The notes beneath the pieces are model-generated. The model worked only from the letters and a program-made list of their open reading frames with translations. It did not search any database and was not told the origin of the DNA. Below, one piece after another: positions 1 through 11,153 of a stretch of 64,000 bases of DNA. This stretch comes from Hybos culiciformis (lineage: Eukaryota; Arthropoda; Insecta; Diptera; Hybotidae). The stretch is taken from NCBI GenBank assembly GCA_964007475.1, contig OZ023274.1, positions 86,757,936-86,821,935 of the forward strand. The letters run 5' to 3'. How positions within the stretch are numbered: position 1 is the first letter of the stretch; every line of letters starts with the position of its first letter. A program made the position numbers and the translations under genes.

Positions 1-60
1 AAAATTCATACCTGACATTCGTTATACTACTAAAGCATTATAATTTTCTTTTTAATTAAG

Positions 61-2555
61 TTACTACATAATGGCCTTGCGACTCAATATACACCAGAGC
101 TGATACTTCAGCATATGAATAATCAACTCAAAGATTTGTATACTGATTTGCACATGCTGACACAGACGAAGTCTGTAACAGAATTGAGCAATGATCTTGA
201 ACTGAATTTAATTACAACAAGCATTGCTAATTTAACTTTGGAGGCAAAAAATATGAGCGATTATCAGTACCGCCATGATTATTTGCAAAAACAATTTCAA
301 AATATTAAAAATTCTGGTTTCTTATTGGTATTGGGTTCAGAATATTATAGTAAAGTTAATCCACTAATTGATGAAATGAAAGGGCCAGCAGAACGTAATA
401 TTTTGTGCAATTTTGAACAGAATACATCTTGTAATATTAATTTAAAAAAGAATATTTTACCTAATTTGAATTACAACGAAAAAGTTGAAAAACTTAAACA
501 TTATTGGATTGAATATCGTAGTAAAACTAAGCAAAATCGAGGAGCATTTAATCAATATGTTGAATATATTAAAAAAGCAGCTGACCTTAAACGTAAGATA
601 AGAATAAAAATATTATTTGTTCTGTTTGAATGGTTTTGTCAAATATTCTATTTTATTTGCATTTACAAATTTTTAATAATTTTTTAATACACTAGCGTTA
701 AGGATTTAAGATTTCATCACAGACAAATATAAAAGTATAATAATGCATATTATATTTATCTGTGGTTTAATTTCGAAATTTTATTTATTTATGCACCCTA
801 CATATATTGTGATTGCAAGAAAGAACGTAGCACTCGTTAAATATGTAATGCTTCATTTTTTTCCCATAGGTGTAAGTCCAATGGAGCTGTGGTATGAAAA
901 ATATAATGGACAAACTGATACAATTAGCCATACATGGAGTTTAATGGAACAAACTAAAGATTTTTATAAAAAGCTTTTCACAGTGCTGCGTTTCCAATTT
1001 AATAAGCGTTATTCAAATTCAGTTGTAACTCTTGAATCAACGATTCCACATCATTTAATGGAAATTTTATTTTACGAATCGCGAACAAAATTATCAGATT
1101 ACTTGCAATGGTTTCCAACAGACACACATATAGACGTTAAAAAGCCTATTACCAATAATTATGCAAGTAAACATGAAGCTTTTCTAAAAGCTGATAAATT
1201 TTATACAGATATGGGATTTAGACCACTGCTTAATAAGAGTAGCATACACAGGTAATTTAAGAATATTTTTCAATTTCCCACATTTTTTTACTTTCAAAAA
1301 ATAAGTTTAATATGTAATAAAAGTTTGATAAAATTATATGTAAAACAACTAAAAAGTAAATTTTTCAATAATAGCTATACCGTTGATAAGCAGAACAAGA
1401 AAACAGAAGGCCCAATCTCCGAATCATCATTTCAAACAATAATTGAAGGAGTTGAATTAATAAAACAAACTTCAGAATGTAAGAATGATATTTTTGATGA
1501 TACGTCTTATACAACATTAAAATATTGTTCAACCAATTCTTTTAAACAACTCATGACATTGTATAGTAATTGGGGAAAAGTCAGATATGCAGTCCACAAA
1601 AGCGCTGATGCAAAATTACAATTCTCTTCGTGGAATTCTTATAATTTCGAAGACGCTTTGGGGGAGGCAGTCTTACTTTCAGTAACTACATCTAAATTCA
1701 TTAGAGACAGTAAATTACCAAAAGTTTATTCAAAAAATCTTCACCCAATGAATCGATTATTAAGATTGGTAAGAAAATTTACATAAACATTATATATTGT
1801 ATGTATATATAACTCTTTCACGTTTTTTTAGGCTATCCATACATTGCTTAATATAAGGGTGAACTACATTCATGCTACAGTCATGGATCGAATATTAATG
1901 AGTCAAACACCACCTGCAATTAACAATGAATATTGGAATTTAATGTTCCAACACATGGGAATTGAACCACCAGTTGATCGTAAATTTGATGATTTTGATT
2001 TACCGTATAACTTCTACGAAGATGTTGTCGATAACGACATAACAAGGTGAGTTTTGAAATTTAAATTGTAATAACTTAAGAAAAAAAGACGAAAATGCGC
2101 AAACATTGAGTATGACGTAACCTGACGTTGCATGGTCAATATTAAAATATCATATCTATTTAAAATTCAAAATATCAGATTTTGTTTCAAAAGCAATTCA
2201 ATATTTTAGACAATATTATACGGAAATCCTTGGTTATCAATTTTACCAAAGATTATGTGAACTTCGTGGTGAAGTCAACAACTTTAAAGGGCCAACTAAA
2301 CCTTTAGTGCAGTGTTCTTTTTCAAATTGGGATTCTTATAAAGAAACAGGAAAAGAATTACAAAGACTCATGAGTATGGGATCACAGTTAACATGGAAGG
2401 AATCATTGCAAAGCTTCATTCAAAATCGAAATCCACATCAAGGTCTAGATGTTCAACCTATTCTTAGTTATTTTCAACCTTTAATAGATTGGTTAGATGA
2501 ATTTATTGCTGCAAATAAATTAAATACAGATTGGAAAAAAGTGCGAACTTACTAA
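61..2555 (+). CDS. ACEL1: ACE-like M2 pseudopeptidase, 5' partial
   Basis: Exons 61-592, 870-1251, 1375-1768, 1832-2046 and 2210-2555 join in consistent phase (1, 2, 0, 2) to about 622 codons ending in TAA. The signal-peptide exon lies left of the window. The first visible exon begins after an acceptor AG at 59-60. The fold is peptidase M2, with cysteine pairs in all three ACE positions (LC-x6-C near the N-terminal third, EC...YC before the active-site helix, LC...QC near the C-terminus). The HEXXH position (1565-1579) reads SNWGK, so both zinc histidines and the catalytic glutamate are gone. The third ligand region reads FEDALGE, with Asp for Glu. The third exon could start at 1324 instead of 1375, adding 17 residues; both are in frame. 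An AATAAA lies at 2663-2668. ACEL2 is its closest relative in the window (shared WNSYNFEDALGEA). A non-catalytic secreted role is inferred. Confidence 0.9.
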
Positions 2556-4127
2556 ATATCTATTTAGTATTTTTTCGCATAATCACTTTTTTCATTTTAT
2601 ATGTTTCATATTATTATAACGATATTAACAAAATTGATATTATTGTGCTAAATTTTCATTAGAATAAAATAATAAAAAGAAGGTTCTTTTATACTTACTT
2701 ACAGGCTTGCAAAGTTGTTTATTTTAAAATATTACAGTTCTCAGATGTAATGTATTCCAATCAACAAAACTTTATTATTATTTTTATATCTTTTTTATTG
2801 AACTATCAAAACAAGGCCTAAAAGATTCCAAGTTTTAACTCTATATTATGATCCTCTATATTATGTATAATATTGTTATTATCAATATAGTCGAATGACA
2901 TTTGACCATCATACTTAAAATTAAAACAATTATTTTTTAAAATATTTACAAATAATATAGTAAAATGACATAATTTATAATTTCCTCTTTTTAAAAGTTA
3001 TACATTTATCTATGTTTGTAACATTAATAAAATATAAAAATTATTAATTTGATAACAAACTATTAAAATGTGTTATGTTTTTGTTTATAATTTATACTAC
3101 GCAAAAATATATTTCTTATTTTTGGGATTTTTCGAATAAAACAATTTGCGGGAATTCATTTTTTCTGTCACACAATTTTAGATCAGAAATGCTGTGTTAT
3201 ATAAGTGGGTTAAAATAGTAGGTAAAATAGGTAGTTAAAATAGGTAGGTAAAAGTTAAAATGTTGATTTCAGAAACTTTACAAACTGCTTTTTCGCAAGT
3301 TAACTTAGATTTTTTTGCTAGGAAATGTTTTATAAAGACCCACGCACACAACACATAAGAGGTACAAATTTTAATATTTATTCAAAAAAATTTAATTTAC
3401 ATAGAACTTCAACATCAGTGCCATGGTATTTTTGAAAAAGCTGATCCATCGATAGTTACAAAGATTTTAAATTTTTATTATGTGATAGTAATAAAAATGT
3501 TTTTAAAAAACTATTGTAAAAAAAAATGTAAGGTACATACATAGTCATGTAATTCGTTATTTATTTATTCAGCATCTTTGACATGCCTGGTGCAAGATGA
3601 CTCCAAAATGTGAACTTTATATTCATAAAATATATACGCAGAAATTTTCAAAAACTCAAATTATATTTTCTGTATTGTATTCTATTTTTAATCTATGTAT
3701 ACAATAATTATTTTATTTGATAGAAGTAATCCACGTTCTACTATAATCTTTTGACTTTTTTCTACTTAGCACAAAATGTTATTTTTAATTACACAATAGA
3801 TTAAAATATAATTATTCGAAAATATAATTACATTCTTAATTATTCGTATTGGAATTTATGTTCACTATTTATTTTGTATAGATATAAATATTTTTATTTC
3901 TTAAATTTTTAAGTTTATAAGTTATTTGTAACATTCTACATAAATCTTTTGAAGTTAAATAATTTTCAAGGCTAGAAATATTTATCAAAGAAATTTGAAG
4001 AAATTATATCATTTTTTATGTATATAGTATAAAAAGAAAAATATTATTATTTTCAAATTCCATATATAATGACTTAATGAGAATTATTAGTAACTGATAA
4101 GCATTTGGCTGATTAAGTGGAAAAAAT
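2556..4127. other. Intergenic, ACEL1 to ACEL2
   Basis: About 1.6 kb of AT-rich sequence. It holds the ACEL1 AATAAA at 2663-2668 and a short GGTAGGTAAAA-like tandem stretch near 3215-3255. I see no gene or clear transposon. The promoter of ACEL2 must lie at its right end, but I cannot pick a convincing core element. Confidence 0.6.
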
Positions 4128-7100
4128 ATGAATAAAACTGAATTCAAAATTATTGTGGCCTATTTTATTACAATATTTTTGGTAAAGTATAAAGTTTTTA
4201 AATTTTTTAACTAATAATACTACTAAATAATAAATTAAAAAGGTGAATGATAATACAACTGTATCACCCAAGTTGAATATTAAGCCATCCTCAGTAATAC
4301 ACTGCTAAAATATGACGTAATTAAGGGCAAATTAATCATTATATTACAATCTTTATAGTTATACTTATGCATCATGAATTTTCATCGTAAAAATATAAAA
4401 GCTTTTCTTTTTTTTTAGAGCACACAAGGTCATCCTAATGAATTAACAAGCTATTTTAATGATGTAAACGATCAGATGTTTCATTATTATGATGAATTAA
4501 ACACATTATCTTTTAATAAAAATCCGAAAGACTTAGCTCAGGACAATAATGCTTTACGTCTTGTTATCAAAATTGCTAACCTAACATTAGAAGCTAGAAA
4601 ATTCCTGAGTTATTTCACGCATTGGCGTCTTGATAAAGAGGACTACACAGCTTTGAATAATATTTTGAATTCAGGTTTCGGCCTTATTTTAAGCACTGAT
4701 TATTTCAATTCAATGCATAAAAACGTGCAAGATATGAGAGATCTTGGCACAGATCGGGTTTTATGTGCTTATCAGAATCAAGGAAATTGTAGAAAAGGAT
4801 ACAAACAAGATATTATTGATATTATAAAAAATAAAAATGATGATTCAATTATGTTGAAATATTATTGGTTGGAATATCGAAAGAAAACAAAAACAAAAGC
4901 AATGACTGCCTTACAATCTTATATTGAAAATATAAGAATAGCGGCCGGCTTAGCAAGTCAGTGAAAGTACTTTTATAAATGTGTATTTATGAGACAATAT
5001 ATTTTACTTACTATTGAAAATTTGACTTTTTCGGAACCTATGAATTTTAAACTATGATGAAATAAGAAATTGGACTAACGTTGTTAAATTGCCCAAAAAT
5101 AATTATTAATTTGTATTTGTTGTGTTTTGCGGATTAGGATAAATAAATTAAACGGCTGGTATTTTTTTTTAATCTACTGTCGATATATTTCGTTTATGTT
5201 TTTGAAACTTCTTCAGGGTTTGATTATTTTAAGATGATTCGTCTAACATTAAAAAATACTTTTAAATTAATTTTAAACAAATAAGCAGTACTCGTTAATT
5301 TATTTATCCTAACCAATCAATTATAAAGTAATTCGCTAGATCTTCAAATAATCAGGTTGTAACTTTAACGTTCTAAATTAAAAAAAACAAACCCTTCTCA
5401 AATGATTTTTTTCTATGCCAAATATTTCGCATTTTAATATGCATTAAGTAATAAAATCACTTCCGTACATAGTTATTCAAATATTTAATAATTGTTTTAT
5501 ATTTGTTCTTCTTTAAGGATCGTCGAAATCAGTTCTTCCATTTTGGTACCAAGCATATAATTCGGATGAAAATGTTCTCAGAGATATGGAACAAATTATT
5601 ATGGATTTAGAACCATTTTACCGTCAAATTCATACAGTCATTCGACATGGATGGAACAGAAAATTTGGCGATGTAACTATGCCAAAAAATGGTCCAATTC
5701 CTCATCATTTGTTCGAAACAATTTTAGTTAATTCAAAAACAAAAGTTTCAAACTATTTAGCTTGGTATCCGTCTTCAAAACACGTTTTGTTCGAAAAACC
5801 AATGGACTATTACGGAGTATCAAAACATAAGGTATTCGCTGATGCAGATGAATTTTTTGCCAATATGGGATTCTCAAAACTTATTAATGATGATTTGTAC
5901 GCAATGTAAGTATAAAATTAAAGAATTAATTAAATTTCAATAAACTTAATTCACAAAAAATACTTTATCCATGCACCTTCTCTCCACGCATGAAAACTGT
6001 TTCAAAGCATATTTTTACCTTATTAGAAACTTGTTTATAGGTGCCTAAACAATGTATTTAACAACCTAAAAATTCTTCCCTTTTATTAATATATACATAA
6101 TAGTTGTATATATCCTCATGAATACCAATTTATGTATTTTTTCAATTTAATATTCTTTATTTATAAAATAATAATATGTGTAAATAATGTGTACTTAAAT
6201 GGTTTTAGAAAAAAAATTGTTACCTTTAGTGATGGAAGAAGTGAAATAAGGGAAAGAGTTAAAAGTGATGGACAATTTTTTGGTCCAGTACGAGGAATAG
6301 AATTTAGACGAAAATCTAATCAATCTTGTGAAGCCAATGTTTTCGATAAAACGCCAAATATTATTATGGAGTATTGTGATAAAAATTCTTTTGAGGACAT
6401 GATGTATGTCTATCGTGATTGGGCCAAAGTTCAGTATGCGGTAGAAAAACATTATTATAAAGGTCTGCCATTTCCTTTTTGGAATTCTTACAATTTCGAA
6501 GATGCATTAGGAGAGGCTGCAATTCTTTCTGCATCATCCTCAAAATATTTAAGAACTTCAATTGATGATGAAAATTTAATGCCAGATTTTATTTACAAGG
6601 ATATGCATCAAATGAACCGACTCTGGCAATTAGTATGTGAAAGCTTATTAAATCCTAAATGCAAAAATCAAATATTATTATTTTTATTTTTTAGGCAGTA
6701 CAAACGATGCTCAACCTGCATGTGCAATTCGTTCATGCAAAACTTATCCATGATTTGCTATTGGGTGGGCCGGAATCAACTCTTTATTTAAATAGACAAT
6801 ATTGGTACTTAATGGAAAAATATGTTGGAGTTCAACCACCCCTAGACCGAAAAAAAGAAGACTTAGATTTACCAAATAGTTTTTATGAAGATGTCATTGA
6901 AAACAAAGTGACCAAGTAAGAAAATCCATTTAAAATTTTGTCATTTACACGGTAATTTCCAAAGAAAAAATAATGCAATTGTACCTGTACATGTTACATA
7001 ATGTTAAATAAATGGAAGTGTGCCTATACAGTTTTCATCATGACGTATATATATTACACTGTTCTCATATATAAAAAATAAGAACTAAATCTCAATGCCG

Positions 7101-7530
7101 GAACAAGAAATTTTTTTTATCTCTTATTATTAATTTCGCCCTGACCATTAACTTTTCAAAATAGTTAAAAAAATTAATTTTGTTTAGAAAATTTTTCACT
7201 GAAGTACTTGGTTATCAATTTTATTATAAATTATGTGAAATACGTGGTGAATACAATAGTTCTTATGAAACCAGATCATTACACCGATGCTCATTTACAT
7301 CAAAAGGTGAATATTTTAGTAAAACCGGCGAAGTATTAAAGCAACTTATGGAAACAGGATCTAAATCACATTGGAAAGAAACGCTGTCTATATTAACCGG
7401 CAATCTGAATGGATTACAAGCCGATGCAATTCTAAAATATTTTCAACCACTTATCATTTGGTTAGAAGATGAAATTAATAGAAATAATCTTATTTTAAGT
7501 TGGGAAGAAGCAACAAGACATGTTATTTAA
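4128..7530 (+). CDS. ACEL2: ACE-like M2 pseudopeptidase
   Basis: Seven exons: 4128-4181, 4419-4956, 5518-5905, 6209-6632, 6695-6915 and 7188-7530, after correction six, give 655 codons plus TAA. The first encodes an 18-residue hydrophobic leader starting MNKTEF and is joined in phase 0 to STQGHPN. All junctions are GT-AG and phase-consistent. The product has the M2 fold with all three disulfide pairs (LCAYQNQGNC, SC...YC, LC...RC). The HEXXH position (6414-6428) reads RDWAK, so it cannot bind zinc in the ACE manner. The third ligand site is FEDALGE. It keeps the phase-1 intron after the first catalytic-fold exon, as do ACEL1, 4, 5 and 9. AATAAA motifs overlap the stop (7530-7535) and recur at 7602-7607. 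It is most similar to ACEL1, which suggests a local tandem duplication. A secreted, enzymatically inactive product is inferred. Confidence 0.92.
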
Positions 7531-8035
7531 ATAAAATAATTGTTGGATTAATGTCATATATTTAAATACATAGTGATTATTTGATAATAATTTTTTTCAA
7601 TAATAAAATTAGGTAATGATATGGTATTGTACATGGACAAACTAGCCTATAATTAATTATTATATATGGAAAAAAATTAACTGATTCCCAAAAACGACAA
7701 CCCAAAACCTAAATAAAGTTATTCGTAATTACCAAATATAAAATAAAATCTTAAAATCAAAGCAAAAAACTACGACCACGTTGTTGTACAATTTCTCATA
7801 AGAAAAACCTCTAAAAACTTTAAAAGGTTTAACTAAAATAACCTATATTTATAATTCGCATCTAACCTAAAGTCTCCGTAGAAATAAAATCATTGCAATA
7901 TAAACATAAAAATATATAAAATATAATTCCAATTTATTCGCTCGTACAAAAAAAAAATTAATACAAAATTTATAACATCGAATTTGTACGTTTTAAACTC
8001 AACAAGCTTAAAGTTTAAAATATCGCAACATTATT
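7531..8035. other. Convergent intergenic region, ACEL2/ACEL3
   Basis: About 500 bp between two stop codons that face each other. It contains AATAAA at 7602-7607 on the plus strand for ACEL2. On the minus strand an AATAAA (read as TTTATT at 7933-7938) lies about 100 bp past the ACEL3 stop. Nothing else is visible. Confidence 0.65.
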
Positions 8036-10452
8036 TTAGGAAGCATTCAGAATTTTTGTCGACGGTGTCCAACCGACAATTATCTCATGTTTTTTGTTAT
8101 AACTCTCCAACCAATCAAGCAATGGCTCATAATATTCTAATATAGCATCACCTTTAATACCTGCCTCACTACCGGTAACTTTGCTTAAAACCCAACGCCA
8201 AGGTTTTTGCGAACCCAAATGCATCATCTCTTTTAAAGCATCTCCAGCTTTAGAATTACCATACCAATCACACATATTCAAGGGTAGTTCTTCATCACCA
8301 GGCATAAATTGTTTGATTTTAAGACAAATTGAACGATAAATTTGATAACCAGCTATTTCTGAAACAAATTTCCTGGTAAAAGTATGAAAATTAAATTTAT
8401 GTTTATTTATAAAAAAAAAAATTTCAGTAGGAACTTACGTAGTCTGATGATTGTTTTCTAAATCTTCATAAAATTTCGGCGGAAAATCAAAAGAGGCAGA
8501 ATTTCTGTTAACTGGCGGCATAAGACCACAGTGTTGTTCCAAAAGGTACCAATAATATTGATTGACATTAGCCACTTCAATTTTACCCGATAATAAGTCG
8601 TTCATAACTTTTGAATGAACAAAATAAATTGGAATGTTAAGCATAGTGTGAACAGCCTGTGAATAACATATTAATTTTAATAATATGTGTTAATAAAATT
8701 AAATGCAACCAGTTTAAAAAGGGATTTGACTGATTTGGCTTCTTGTAGTGGATCTAAGTACCCTAAATGATTTTGTTTTAAAAAAAATCTTGTACAATAT
8801 TATTATTTTTCGAAGTCATCTAATTTCTAAAATAACATATTTAAAAATATTAATGTTTTTATTAAAATCGTCGCGTTGACAACGAAAAAGATAATTTGAA
8901 TCTTCAATGCACCATATAATAACATAAAAATTATTAAAAAAGTAACATTAATGAACCACTTTTCCAATTTATGAGTTTCTGAGTACAAAGTTAATATTGT
9001 AGTTCAAATGTTACCACGATATCAAAAATAATTGTTTATATTGAAATAAACAAAAAACCTTACCATTTTTAGTAATCTGTTCATTTGCTCCTTTTCACCG
9101 TATTTGATATCACCCAAAAGTCCAACAGTATTCAAATGTTTTGGAGTTGATGCCGACAGAATTACTGCTTCACCAACCGGTATTTCAAAATTGTATGATT
9201 GAAAATAAGCAAAAGATAAATTTTTCTTTTGATTTGCATAGTGTAATCTTCCCATCCATCCATGAATTTGAAGAAATTTACGAAAATCAATATCTGGACA
9301 GTATTTAAGATATACATTTGGAGATTTGTCATAAATATCAGCTCTACATTGTGACCCACTTTCTTTCAATTCTTTAACTCTATTCGCCCAAAATTTCTTT
9401 GGTAATTCTTCTAATCCCAATGACTGATAAAATTCATCAGCAATTTCAACCATTTTTTTCGGTGTCCAAGATTTATCGAAAATTGAATCAAATTGTGGTA
9501 ACTTCTCATCAGAATACGGTAATTCTAAAGAACTATGTTCCGACCAAATTTGAGTAAGTACTTGCTCATACATATGATAAGGAATCGGATCGGTGCTACT
9601 AATAATATCTTTATGATCTTTCCTTAACTGATATCTTATAAAAGCATGTAATTGACCATAGAATGGTCGTATTTGTTCAACAACTTTTTCCATTTCAGAA
9701 AGAAAATTTGCGTCACCATATACTTTGTACCATAAACCTAATGGAGTTACTTCTAATCGTCGAGAAGCCGTCTGGAACCATTCAATAAAGTTTTGTAAAT
9801 TTCTTGGTCCGATTTTTTCATTCTGTTTTCGCCATTCCTCCCAATAAAATTCCAGCTCCTTTTCATCAGAACTATCATAAACTATTTTCATCACATTTTG
9901 ATTATAAGATTTGTTGCAATTATCACTCTTCTTATATTCACACAAAGTATTCGCATTTGGTAATGATTTTAAAGATTTCGTACTAACAGAAACATTTTTA
10001 AAATAATTTTCTCCCAGAACGTACAAGTATGCAGATAATCGTAAATTTTCCATACCTATTTTAAGTGTTTCATCTTCAAATGCTTCATACGGAATTTTTT
10101 CTACTTCTTTAGATAATTCAGTCAAATTTTTGGATACTTTTTCTAAATCTTCAAATTTATTAAAAACCACTGAAAAGTCAGCACTATCGATATCAAACGA
10201 TGTGTCTGATATTGAATCATATAGTTCAAAAAATTTATGACTTGATTCGGTTATATAAATTGAAGCATTTTTCTCATAATCTTCAATTGAGGGTAATTCA
10301 GTTGTCACTTCATTTTCTTCTGATGCTGGCTTACCAATCTGTTGTAAACATAAAAAATTTTACCAAACCTACTTATTACAGTATAACGTAGTACTACTTA
10401 CAACAGTTGATGATAACAGCAACAATCCAACTATTAGATTTATAATACTCAT
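8036..10452 (-). CDS. ACEL3: ACE-like M2 pseudopeptidase, inverted copy
   Basis: On the minus strand, exons 10402-10452, 9064-10338, 8439-8656 and 8036-8372 total 1881 nt (626 residues). The first exon encodes a 17-residue leader (MSIINLIVGLLLLSSTV) and a GTAAGT donor follows. The 1275-nt second exon fuses regions that are two or three exons in the other copies, so two ancestral introns are missing while the frame is kept. All three disulfide pairs are present (LCEYKKSDNC, QC...YC, IC...MC). The HEXXH position (9247-9261) reads GWMGR, and the third zinc ligand site reads FEIPVGE. The following WMGRLHY block matches ACEL6 and ACEL7. It is the only copy on this strand and lies head-to-head with ACEL4 and tail-to-tail with ACEL2. 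A local inversion is the simplest reading. The product is predicted to be secreted and non-catalytic. Confidence 0.93.
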
Positions 10453-11153
10453 AATTTAAGACTTAAATCAACATGAATAATTCTACTCAATTGATTATTT
10501 AAGACTAAATTTTATTCATTAAATTTGAAAAATGAAAATTATAATGAAGATAAGTAAGTTAAATGTTAGTTCAAAGTGCTAGAATTTTTTTTTTTTTTTT
10601 TAGAATCTAATTTTAAGCTAAGACAGTGGCTCCGATAAAAGAAATTTAGTTAATAAAAAGTCAAGAATTCTAAAACGATTGCAAGATCAGATCACTATTT
10701 TTTTTTTTGGGATTTTCTAGCAATTTAAAATATTAACATTTTTGTCTTCATACAATTTTTTTTATTTCATTTTTGACAAAAAAATTATAAATATAACCAT
10801 GGCTATAAATCAGAGGCTCAAATTCAAAAATTTAGAGTAAACTATTCATTCAGTTTTTCCAAAATAATAAATTCGGAAATATTTTTAACAACAATTATAT
10901 GAAATACCTATATAAAAATCCATTTGAGTATTCCTTTGCATTGTTTTTTTTTTCGTATTTCAAGCAATACAGTTTAATTCACATTTGTCAAAAACAATAC
11001 TGTCTTTGAATTTCAATGAACTTAATTTGACTTCAAAAAATATAATATGTAAATCATTTAAAACGAATCCGTAATTTGTATTTATTCAATTATTCTAATG
11101 TCTTATTTTTCTCTAACAAATAATCTTATTCCAGTTAATAAGTTGTTTTAAAA
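10453..11153. promoter_or_regulatory. Divergent intergenic region, ACEL3/ACEL4
   Basis: The 701 bp between the start codons of ACEL3 (minus) and ACEL4 (plus) must hold both promoters. It is AT-rich with several T-runs (near 10588-10603 and 10699-10708). I cannot identify a convincing TATA box or initiator for either gene, so only its position supports the call. Confidence 0.4.
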
